Of a stretch of DNA of 64,000 nucleotides, positions 26,269 to 34,747 are shown one piece after another; within the stretch, counting starts at the first letter, position 1; each line of letters starts with the position of its first letter. A program made the translations under genes and the position numbers. Below the pieces are notes generated by a model. It was not told the DNA's origin. It made no database searches and saw only the letters and a program-made list of their open reading frames with translations. The DNA is taken from the NCBI GenBank assembly GCA_965279095.1, contig CBDIHH010000003.1, forward strand, positions 558,001-622,000. Reading direction: 5' to 3'. This stretch comes from CBDIHH01 sp965279095 (GTDB taxonomy: Bacteria > Pseudomonadota > Alphaproteobacteria > Caulobacterales > Caulobacteraceae).

Positions 26269-27696
26269 TCAGGCCGGCATCGGCTCTTCGAGGCCCTCTC
26301 GGGCGCGCAGACTGGCCGAATGGAAGTGGACCGCGGCCCACAGGAAGGTCAGAATCGAGATCACGCCGAACACGGCGCTGACGCCGAAGATCGTATATTT
26401 CAGCATGTGCTTGCCGCCCAGCAGGTCAGTGAGCAGCCCGACCGCGGGCGGCCCCAGCAGCAGGCCGCTGATGTTGCAGATCAGATAGTACCAGGAGATC
26501 GCCTGGCCGCGGATGCGGTCCGGCGACAGCTGCATGACCGCGGTCGGGCCCGCCGCCGTCTGTATGGCCTGTCCCAGCTGGCCCACCCAGAGCACCGCGA
26601 TGGCGATGGGCGCCGAGGGCATGAGGGCGAACAGGGCGTAGGTCGGCGTCGACAGGATCGCCGAGAGGATCAGGGCGATCATGGGCCCGTTGGTGCGACC
26701 GCGGGCGGTGGACCAGTCGCCGATCCAGCCGTTGATGACCGCCCCCATGACCGCATTGGAGATGGTCATGACGCCGATCCAGACGCCGAACTGCTGTACC
26801 GACCAGCCCCAGGTCCGCTCGAAAATCGGCACGAACCACAACGACAGGTAGCCGAGCACGTTCATCGCCGAGCAACCGCCGATGACCAGGGCGAAGCCGC
26901 GCCACTGCTTGAGCATGTAGCCGACGGCCATCTTGACCGAGACTCCGGGCTTCCTCACGGCCATCGCCGGACCCTGGCTCGCGCGCAGGCGGGCCGCGCC
27001 GCGCCGCGGCTCGTGCAGGAAGAACAGCAGGGTGCTGATGATCAGCCCCGGCAACCCCAACACGACCATGGTCGCCTGCCAGGTGTTCAGATGGTCGAAA
27101 TAGCTTAAGCCGATCGGGCCGCGATGCTCGACCCAGGTGATCAGCGGGGCGCCGATCAGATAGCCGGAACCGCTGCCGACCAGGGCGCCGGCGGTGTAGA
27201 TCGAGGTCGCGCGCGCCCGGTATTTGGGCGGGAAATAATCTCCGAGCAGGGACATGGCCGACGGCGACAGGGTCGCCTCGCCGATGCCGACCAGCAGCCG
27301 CGCGGCGAAGATGCCGAGAACCCCCCCGGCCAAGCCGGTGGCAGAGGTGGCCAGGCACCAGACAGTCATGCCCAGCGCCATGATCAGCCGGCGGTCGCCG
27401 CGGTCGGCGAGCCAGCCGAACGGCACGCCCATCACGATGTAGAAGACGGCGAACGAGGGTCCGAGCAGCATGCCGACCATGAAGTCGGACAGGTGCAGGT
27501 CCACCTTGATCATCTCGATCACGAGGCCGAGGAACTTCCGATCGATCACCGACAGGGAAAAGGAGATCGCCAGGACAAACACGACGACCCAGGCATAGGC
27601 CCGGCCGACGGGCCAAACCGTTCCTTTGGCGTCCGTGTAGGGGGGATAGGACTCCACCTCGGTAGCCTTGTTCACGCCCGGTTCCCAAGATGCCAT
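26269..27696 (-). CDS. MFS transporter, spinster-like
   Basis: About 475 residues with twelve hydrophobic segments. GIGEATLSPSAMSLLGDYFP with the following KYRARATSIY is the usual loop of Spinster-type MFS proteins, and the N-terminal SVIDRKFLGLVIEMIKVDL fits too. GGAG five bases upstream favours ATG 27696 over GTG 27702. It follows the receptor gene by 41 bases, forming an outer-membrane plus inner-membrane import pair. Spinster homologs in this group are often found beside TonB receptors in catabolic loci. Confidence 0.88.
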   Translation of the reverse strand: MASWEPGVNKATEVESYPPYTDAKGTVWPVGRAYAWVVVFVLAISFSLSVIDRKFLGLVIEMIKVDLHLSDFMVGMLLGPSFAVFYIVMGVPFGWLADRGDRRLIMALGMTVWCLATSATGLAGGVLGIFAARLLVGIGEATLSPSAMSLLGDYFPPKYRARATSIYTAGALVGSGSGYLIGAPLITWVEHRGPIGLSYFDHLNTWQATMVVLGLPGLIISTLLFFLHEPRRGAARLRASQGPAMAVRKPGVSVKMAVGYMLKQWRGFALVIGGCSAMNVLGYLSLWFVPIFERTWGWSVQQFGVWIGVMTISNAVMGAVINGWIGDWSTARGRTNGPMIALILSAILSTPTYALFALMPSAPIAIAVLWVGQLGQAIQTAAGPTAVMQLSPDRIRGQAISWYYLICNISGLLLGPPAVGLLTDLLGGKHMLKYTIFGVSAVFGVISILTFLWAAVHFHSASLRAREGLEEPMPA

Positions 27697-27737
27697 CGCC
27701 ACTCCAAAGCTTTACGTCCGGCCTGCCAAGCCCGAGC

Positions 27738-29882
27738 TTAGAAGGAGGCTTTCACCCTGGCCATCACCGTCCGCGGCTCATTGGGATAGGCCGTCAAGGC
27801 CGGAGACGTCAGATTGGCGATCTGGATCGTGGTGATGGCGAATTCCTCGTCGGTGATATTTCGACCTTCCAGCGACACTGTCCAGTGGCCGTCCGGAGTC
27901 GTCCAGGACACCGAGGCGTTCAGCAGGTCGTATTTGGGGGTGCCCACCTGCTGAAGCTGATTGGAGACGTTGTTGGGGAATGCGTCGGAATACTCCCAGT
28001 CGGCGTTGAGTCGGACTTCACCGGACCACAGGGTCGTCGTGTAGGTCATGCCGAGGTCGGATTTGAGCGGGGACAATCCCTTGAGATCGCGATCCGAGCA
28101 ATTGGTGAATCGCGTATCGGCCCCCGAGCATTGGAACGGCGCGGTATACTTGCCCTCGGCGATCGAGATCGATCCGTAGAAGCGCAGGGCGTCGGTAACC
28201 TGCCACAGCGGTTCCAGTTCGAGGCCGGTCACCTCCGCGCCCGAGGCGTTCGAGGTGTAGGCCGTCAGGGTGACCGGGTCGCGGACCGGCAGCTGCAGAG
28301 CGTCGTATTTCGCCTGGTAGACAGCGGCGTTGATGCGGAAGCGCCTGTCCGGGGTCTGGTATTTGACCCCGACTTCGATGTTCTTCACGGTCTCGGCCTC
28401 GTAGGGCAGCGGCCGTCCCGAGCCGCCGGCCACCGGGCTTGTCGGCGGAATATTGCCGAACCCCCCGCTCTTGAACCCCTCCGTATAGGAAGCATAGAGG
28501 AACAGGTCGCGATTGGCCTGCCAGTCGATGCCGATCTTCGGCGTCGTCGCCGTGAAGGTTGCGGTGGCCCGCTGTGCGGTCGACGCCAGGGTCCGATAGA
28601 ACTGGGTGAAGTCGGCGTCTTCGCTCGTATAACGGAAACCGGCGGTCAATCCGACGCCGGCTGGCAGATGGTAGGTGCCCTGGGCGAAGACGGCCTTGGC
28701 CGTGGTCAATCGGTCGTATGTGGCGGAAGCTCTGTAGGGCCCCCCGTCTTCGAGAGTCCCGTCCTCGTGGAAGTAGAAGAGGCCGCCGACGAGATCCAGG
28801 CGCTCCGTATTGTACGTGGCGTTGAGTTCCTCGCTCCAGAACTGATCCGAGAATGAGTAGCTGAGGCCCGTGTCCACGCCATTTGGCCGCTGGGTGAAGG
28901 GCGTGGCCGAGGTGTTGTCGACCTTGCCGTAGCCGGTGATCGAGCTGAATGTCAGCGTCTCGGTCGCCCGGTAGCTGGCGTTGATCGAGCCGTTGGTCGC
29001 TATGGTCTTGGCCGCCCGGGGACCACTGAACTCCGATGTCCGCAGATCTCGACCAAAGCGGGCCTTGGGGTTGACGACGCCGGGCAGCACGCTCACCGAC
29101 GTCCCAATCATCAGGTCGGACTGATCCCGCACCGCCGAGGCGGCCAATTCGATGTCGAGCTTGTCCGTCGGCGTGAACAGCAGCTTGGCGCGGACGGCCC
29201 TGGAATCCCGGTTGTTGACGTCTTGCCCATAGGCCGGAGCGTTCATGGTGCCGTCGCGGCGGCGGCTGACGAAGCTGAGCGAGCCGGCGACCTTGTTCGC
29301 CGCCAGGGGTCCGCTGACGGCGCCGCGGATGTCGACGGCGTTGTAGCTGCCGACCGCGACATCGCCGCCGTAGGTAAAGACCTGCGATGGCCGCTTGGTG
29401 GTGATCTTGAGGGCGCCGGCGGACGTGTTTCGACCGTACAGTGTTCCCTGCGGCCCGCGCAGGACCTCAATGCCTTCGATGTCGAAGAAGTCCATGAAGG
29501 CGGTCTGCGGACGCGGCTGGTAGACGTTGTCGACGTATATGCCGACCACGGGGTCGCCCTTGACGTCGCCGCTCTCCGACTGGACCCCCCGCATCGCGAT
29601 CCGGGGAACAGAAGACAGACCGGCCGCCGGGGTCAGCACAAGACCCGGAATTTGTGATCCGATCTCTCCAACGTTGACGATCTGGCGCTGGAGCAGGGTG
29701 TTCGCCGGGAAGGCGGAAACGGCCACGGCGGTGGTCTGCAGGTTGGACTTGAACCTTGAAGCCGTGACCGTGACCTCGTCCAGGGCGGTCGGCGACCGCG
29801 ACGCCTGGGCGAAGGCCGCCAGCGGCGCGAAGGCGACTCCCACGGAAAGGGCGGCCGTGGTGATTTTCAGCTGGCTGATCAT
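27738..29882 (-). CDS. TonB-dependent receptor
   Basis: 714 residues from ATG 29882 (GGGGAG upstream), giving a signal peptide MISQLKITTAALSVGVAFAP ending at AAFAQA. The plug has LDEVTVTASRFKSNLQTTAV and RGPQGTLYGRNTSAGALKIT, and the barrel ends with the terminal-phenylalanine strand MARVKASF. It is the first gene of a five-gene minus-strand operon (receptor, spinster-like MFS, GST, two unknown paralogs). It diverges from an alpha/beta-hydrolase gene with a 17-base palindrome between them. Confidence 0.93.
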   Translation of the reverse strand: MISQLKITTAALSVGVAFAPLAAFAQASRSPTALDEVTVTASRFKSNLQTTAVAVSAFPANTLLQRQIVNVGEIGSQIPGLVLTPAAGLSSVPRIAMRGVQSESGDVKGDPVVGIYVDNVYQPRPQTAFMDFFDIEGIEVLRGPQGTLYGRNTSAGALKITTKRPSQVFTYGGDVAVGSYNAVDIRGAVSGPLAANKVAGSLSFVSRRRDGTMNAPAYGQDVNNRDSRAVRAKLLFTPTDKLDIELAASAVRDQSDLMIGTSVSVLPGVVNPKARFGRDLRTSEFSGPRAAKTIATNGSINASYRATETLTFSSITGYGKVDNTSATPFTQRPNGVDTGLSYSFSDQFWSEELNATYNTERLDLVGGLFYFHEDGTLEDGGPYRASATYDRLTTAKAVFAQGTYHLPAGVGLTAGFRYTSEDADFTQFYRTLASTAQRATATFTATTPKIGIDWQANRDLFLYASYTEGFKSGGFGNIPPTSPVAGGSGRPLPYEAETVKNIEVGVKYQTPDRRFRINAAVYQAKYDALQLPVRDPVTLTAYTSNASGAEVTGLELEPLWQVTDALRFYGSISIAEGKYTAPFQCSGADTRFTNCSDRDLKGLSPLKSDLGMTYTTTLWSGEVRLNADWEYSDAFPNNVSNQLQQVGTPKYDLLNASVSWTTPDGHWTVSLEGRNITDEEFAITTIQIANLTSPALTAYPNEPRTVMARVKASF

Positions 29883-29932
29883 GGCGCTCCCCGATCTTGC
29901 TTCTTGCCGAAACCATATGCCGCCTTGGCATC

Positions 29933-29949
29933 TTGTCAACTGTTGACAA
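29933..29949 (-). promoter_or_regulatory. region C operator, receptor/hydrolase divergence
   Basis: TTGTCAACTGTTGACAA is a perfect 17-base palindrome located 51 bases before the receptor start and about 144 bases before the divergent hydrolase start. It is the longest copy of the region C operator. Confidence 0.75.
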
Positions 29950-30092
29950 TCAATTCCCGGCGGTCTGTTGTGAGGCTTGATCCGCCTACGGCAACCCCCC
30001 AGCGGCGGATGGTCGGAAGGGCTCGTGGCGCAAGCCTAATCCTCCGCGGACGCCGATTGCGGCGCCTCCAGCCGCGCCAAGGAGCATGACGC

Positions 30093-30950
30093 ATGAGCAG
30101 GATGATCCCCGGCGGACCGCTGGTCTCCATGAGCGACGAGGCCTGGTGGCGCCGCCCCGCCGCCCTCAGATACGCCTACAGCGAGCAGGATCACGGGCTG
30201 GTCCACTACCGGATCGTCACCCCGGACCAGGCCGTCTATCCGCCCCTGATCATGTCCCACCAATCGGGCAGCTCTGGCCGCTGCTATGAGCATCTCGCCG
30301 CCGCCCTGGGGCGTGACCGGATCGTCATCGTGGTGGACACGCCGGGCTTCGGCGCCTCCGACCCGCTCCCCGCGGCGCCCTTCATCGAGGACTTCGCCGT
30401 GGTGGTGGAGACCCTGGTCGCCGAGCTGGGCTTCGACCAGATCGACGTGTTCGGCGATCATACGGGCTCGTCCACCTCGGTCGAGCTGGCCAACCGAAAT
30501 CCGAAGCTCGTCCGGCGCGTGGTGATGCATGCCGCGCCAATCTTCACGGAGGAGGAGCTGGCGGTCCTGCGCGCCCGCGACGCCAAGATCGAGGCGCCGG
30601 ATGAGAGCGGCGACCACATCATGATGCGCTGGACCTGGCGGCGCGAGAACATGGCCTGCGCGCCGGTCGTGTTGCGGGAGATGGAGATGGTCGAGGCGCT
30701 CCGGTCCGGCCCCTTCGCCGGCCATGGCCATCACGCCGCCCTGCACTACGACCTGCGCGGCTCCCTGGCGAAGGTCGATCAGCCGGTCTGTCTGCTGCGC
30801 CTGCGCGACTACTACGAGGCGACCGGTCGCGGCGGGCCGCTGATCCGAAACGGCGAGATGATCGACCTGCCGGATTTCGGCCGTGAGTCGCTGACCCTGC
30901 GTCATGTGCAGTTGGCGCAGATCATTGGCGAATTCCTGGGGCGACCCTAG
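30093..30950 (+). CDS. alpha/beta-hydrolase-fold protein with G-D-H-T-G elbow
   Basis: 285 residues; AAGGAG lies 8 bases before ATG 30093. Core motifs are HQSGSSGRCYEHLA, VVDTPGFGASDP and the elbow IDVFGDHTGSSTSVELA with His123 at the nucleophile site. The C-terminal third has no G-H-x loop (LPDFGRESLTLRH), so a normal triad cannot form. The closest relatives in the window are the 23 kb and 42 kb members. It diverges from the receptor operon under the shared palindrome. Confidence 0.86.
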   Translation: MSRMIPGGPLVSMSDEAWWRRPAALRYAYSEQDHGLVHYRIVTPDQAVYPPLIMSHQSGSSGRCYEHLAAALGRDRIVIVVDTPGFGASDPLPAAPFIEDFAVVVETLVAELGFDQIDVFGDHTGSSTSVELANRNPKLVRRVVMHAAPIFTEEELAVLRARDAKIEAPDESGDHIMMRWTWRRENMACAPVVLREMEMVEALRSGPFAGHGHHAALHYDLRGSLAKVDQPVCLLRLRDYYEATGRGGPLIRNGEMIDLPDFGRESLTLRHVQLAQIIGEFLGRP

Positions 30951-30969
30951 AGCGTCGCCAGCGGCGCCG

Positions 30970-31758
30970 TCAGACGGTCGCGCCGCCGTCCAGCGGGATG
31001 ATGGTCCCGCAGAGGAACGATCCGGCGGGGGAAGCCAGGAAGACGCACAGGCCGCCCATGTCCGCTTCCGTCCCGATCCGCCGCATCGGAATGCGGGTGA
31101 GGACATCGGCGATCCGTTCCGGGCTGGGCCGCGACATCTTCGACGGGAAGAACCCCGGGGCGATGGCGTTCACGGCTATGTTCTCCGGAGCCAGACGGAA
31201 GGCCATCTGCCGGGTCAGATACTGCAGCCCGGCCTTGGAGGCGCCGTAGGGGTAGTTCTCTCCCGGGTAGACCTTGAGGGCTCCGGTCGAGCTGATGTTG
31301 ATCACCGTGGCCGGCGCGCCGGGGCTCCCTGCCGCGCGCAGGAGGGGGAGGAGCTTCTGGGTGAGGAAGAAGACGGCCTTCAGGTTCAGGTCCATCACCT
31401 GGTCCCAGGACTCCTCGGGGAAGTCGTCGATGGGCCCGACCTTGTTGATGCCCGCGCAGTTCACCAGGATGTCGAGCCGCTCCGCCTTCTGGCGAAGGGC
31501 GGCTGCGATCGCCTCGATGCCGACCATGGAGGACAGGTCGCCAGGAAGGCCGATACAGGTCCCCACCTGGCTCAGTTCGGCGGCGACCGAGGCGCAGTCG
31601 TCGGCGCTGCGCGCAACGATATACACCTTCACCCCGCGCTCGGCGTAGGCCCGGGCGATCATGAGACCGATGCCGCTGGTGCCTCCCGTCACAAGGGCCG
31701 TCTTCCCGGCGATGGAAAACAGGTCGGCGGGCGAGGCGGTCTGATCGGCGTCGGTCAT
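30970..31758 (-). CDS. short-chain dehydrogenase/reductase
   Basis: 262 residues. The classical SDR motifs are TGGTSGIG (cofactor), NCAGIN, the catalytic serine in INISSTG, and YGASKAG with Tyr and Lys. The C-terminus has the usual GTIIPLDGG. It is probably a 3-oxoacyl- or alcohol-type oxidoreductase of the region C pathway, as the region C palindrome lies 50 bases before its start. It converges on the hydrolase gene with 19 bases between stops. Confidence 0.92.
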   Translation of the reverse strand: MTDADQTASPADLFSIAGKTALVTGGTSGIGLMIARAYAERGVKVYIVARSADDCASVAAELSQVGTCIGLPGDLSSMVGIEAIAAALRQKAERLDILVNCAGINKVGPIDDFPEESWDQVMDLNLKAVFFLTQKLLPLLRAAGSPGAPATVINISSTGALKVYPGENYPYGASKAGLQYLTRQMAFRLAPENIAVNAIAPGFFPSKMSRPSPERIADVLTRIPMRRIGTEADMGGLCVFLASPAGSFLCGTIIPLDGGATV

Positions 31759-31807
31759 GGGCTGCTCCGTGGGCGATAGGCGGAGAGTGACGCCCGGGGA
31801 CCTATTC

Positions 31808-31822
31808 CGTCAACTGTTGACA
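31808..31822 (-). promoter_or_regulatory. region C operator before the SDR gene
   Basis: CGTCAACTGTTGACA keeps a perfect 13-base core GTCAACTGTTGAC; only the outermost pair differs from the other two copies. Confidence 0.65.
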
Positions 31823-31840
31823 TAAGGGGCGGAGCCACAA

Positions 31841-31864
31841 GCCGCCGCGGTGTTACGCGGCGGC
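31841..31864 (-). terminator. stem-loop after the DUF3008 gene
   Basis: GCCGCCGCG (31841-31849) and CGCGGCGGC (31856-31864) form a perfect nine-base stem with a six-base loop just beyond the DUF3008 stop. On the minus strand TTGTGG follows, a weak T-tract. Confidence 0.5.
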
Positions 31865-31867
31865 AGG

Positions 31868-32056
31868 TCAGCCCTTCTCGGTATGCTCGGGTTTGCCCTT
31901 GCGCTTGGTCGCGGCGAAGTCCTCCAGCTGCTTTTCGGTCATGGTCTCCTCCATGCCTTTGGACGCGCCCTTGAGCTTGCTCTTGGTCGTATCGCCTCGC
32001 TTGGCCGACAGGGCGGCGCCGGCGGCCTTCTGCTGGGCGGCGGATTTTGCGGGCAT
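31868..32056 (-). CDS. DUF3008 small basic protein
   Basis: 62 residues from ATG 32056 with GAGGAG upstream; longer in-frame starts add an unconserved leader. MPAKSAAQQKAAGAALSAKR, then LKGASKGMEETMT and EKQLEDFAATKRKGKPEH, follow the DUF3008 pattern closely. The family has no known biochemical role. This copy is last in a four-gene operon with proteins often linked to general stress. It is highly charged, with no membrane segment. Confidence 0.85.
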   Translation of the reverse strand: MPAKSAAQQKAAGAALSAKRGDTTKSKLKGASKGMEETMTEKQLEDFAATKRKGKPEHTEKG

Positions 32057-32111
32057 CTGGTGCTCCTCTGGTATGTGTCGGACGAAGGTGCGCTCCTGCA
32101 GCACACGCCGG

Positions 32112-33284
<1,173 letters not shown>

Positions 33285-33310
33285 GGGGCTGTCTCGATAA
33301 AGGGGTGGGA

Positions 33311-33898
33311 TCAGCCGCGGGGCGCGGCGTCGGGGGCTTCGGCGGTGGAGATCTCGCCGGTCTCCATGAGCTGCTTGAACCGGCGCAGTTCGCGGCGCGC
33401 CTGGATCTTCGGCTCCTTCTGGAACAGCTTGGCGATCAGCTTGCCCAGGTCCCCGCCGGGGGGATCGTAGACGATGAGGGCGGACACCTCGGTGCCGCGG
33501 CCGGGGGCGGCGTCACGGAACTCGATGCGCCCGGTATTGCGGATATCGGCGCCCTCGACCGACTCCCAGGCCAGCAGTTCGTCCGGCCTGTCCTCGACCA
33601 GGATCGAGTCCCATTCCACGGTGCGGCCGGCCGGCGCCTTGATGACCCAGTGCGACCGGCGGTCGTCTCCGACATCGACCCGCTCCACATTCTCCATGAA
33701 CCGCGCCAGGTTCCGGAAGTCGCGCCAGAAGGCATAGACCTCGCTGCGGGGCCGGTTGATGGTGACGGTGCGTCCCACCAGGGCGGCGTCGTCCCAGCCG
33801 CGCGCTTCGGCCGCCTCGTGGGCGACATCGCGCTGGTGGACGGCGGTGGTGGGCGGGGCGTCGCTCTGCTGGGCCCGCTCGACGGAATCGCTGGACAT
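33311..33898 (-). CDS. SRPBCC (polyketide-cyclase/dehydrase-like) protein
   Basis: 195 residues. After about 35 polar residues comes a START-like domain: VGRTVTINRPRSEVYAFWRD, then FRNLARFMENVERVDV, and a beta-rich core ending with a long helix (KIQARRELRRFKQLMETGE). This is the YihL/CoxG-like type often seen beside DUF4142 and dehydrogenase genes, where it may bind a hydrophobic ligand. It follows the DUF4142 gene by eight bases, so it is in the same operon. No catalytic residues can be assigned. Confidence 0.85.
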   Translation of the reverse strand: MSSDSVERAQQSDAPPTTAVHQRDVAHEAAEARGWDDAALVGRTVTINRPRSEVYAFWRDFRNLARFMENVERVDVGDDRRSHWVIKAPAGRTVEWDSILVEDRPDELLAWESVEGADIRNTGRIEFRDAAPGRGTEVSALIVYDPPGGDLGKLIAKLFQKEPKIQARRELRRFKQLMETGEISTAEAPDAAPRG

Positions 33899-33906
33899 GG
33901 TCGCTC

Positions 33907-34578
33907 CTACTTCGCGGGGGTCGTGCTGCCGCCGGCGACCGTTTCGCCGCCGGGGGCCGCGTCCTTCAACAGGTCGCCGCCGATCTTACGGACCATGTCC
34001 AGGTGCATCTGCACCTTGGGCGCGGTGGCCTCCGCCGCGGCCTTCAGGGGCGCGACGTCGGTTCGTGCAGCGAAGGTCTTGTGCAGGGCCAGGGCCTCGA
34101 TATGGGCGGCCAGCTGCTGGTGCAGATACGCGCCGTCGAAATCGGAGTCCCCGGCGGCCTTCAGATTGTTGATCATGCCCTGGCGGCGATCGTCGAGCGC
34201 GGCGGGCGGAGCGATCGATAGGTTGGCCTCCTTCAGGGCGGCCTTCAACCCGGCGGTGGTGGCGGTATGGTCCTTGGCCATCATGGCGCCGAAGGCCTTC
34301 ACGTTGGCCCGCTTGGCGCGCTGCTCGGCGATCTTGCCGGCCTCCACCTCATACATGTCCGCGATGGCGGCGTTGGCGACGTAGCCCTCGGTGGTCATGG
34401 CGGCGGTCGGGGCGGCGACCATACCGACGCCGGTGGCGGCCACATCCTGAACCGCGTTCACCGGCGCGCTGTCGCTGGGCTGGGCGATGTCCTTGCCGGC
34501 ATTGTCGCCGGTCTTGTGACAGGCCGCCGTCAAGGCGGCGCAGGCGGTCAGGGCGCTGACCAGCAACAGGCGCTTCAT
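33907..34578 (-). CDS. DUF4142 lipoprotein (ferritin-like fold)
   Basis: 223 residues. The signal peptide has a lipobox (LTAAC, Cys at about residue 20), so it should be an outer-membrane or periplasmic lipoprotein. The helical core has ADMYEVEAGKIAEQRAKRAN, KAFGAMMAKDHTATT and DGAYLHQQLAAHIEAL, as in DUF4142. The His/Glu positions hint at metal binding, but no activity is established. It is the first gene of a four-gene operon and has a candidate EcfG-type promoter. Confidence 0.88.
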   Translation of the reverse strand: MKRLLLVSALTACAALTAACHKTGDNAGKDIAQPSDSAPVNAVQDVAATGVGMVAAPTAAMTTEGYVANAAIADMYEVEAGKIAEQRAKRANVKAFGAMMAKDHTATTAGLKAALKEANLSIAPPAALDDRRQGMINNLKAAGDSDFDGAYLHQQLAAHIEALALHKTFAARTDVAPLKAAAEATAPKVQMHLDMVRKIGGDLLKDAAPGGETVAGGSTTPAK

Positions 34579-34609
34579 AGTCGAAATCTCCGCAGTTCCA
34601 TGCTGCGGT

Positions 34610-34634
34610 AACTGGCTGGGCGCATGCCGGTTCC
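34610..34634 (-). promoter_or_regulatory. candidate EcfG-type (general stress) promoter
   Basis: On the minus strand GGAAC (34634-34630), a 16-base spacer and AGTT (34613-34610) resemble the alphaproteobacterial general-stress consensus GGAAC-N16/17-CGTT with one mismatch. It lies 32 bases before the DUF4142 start. The downstream genes are typical stress-regulon members. Confidence 0.45.
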
Positions 34635-34747
34635 AACATTCGCCCGCGTTGTTTTTTGCATCAATTGTTATAGGCGCGCACAGGGACCATTGCTGTAAGC
34701 ATAGCCAGGTTCGGCGAGCCCCAATACTTTAAGCATGGCCGCTGGCG

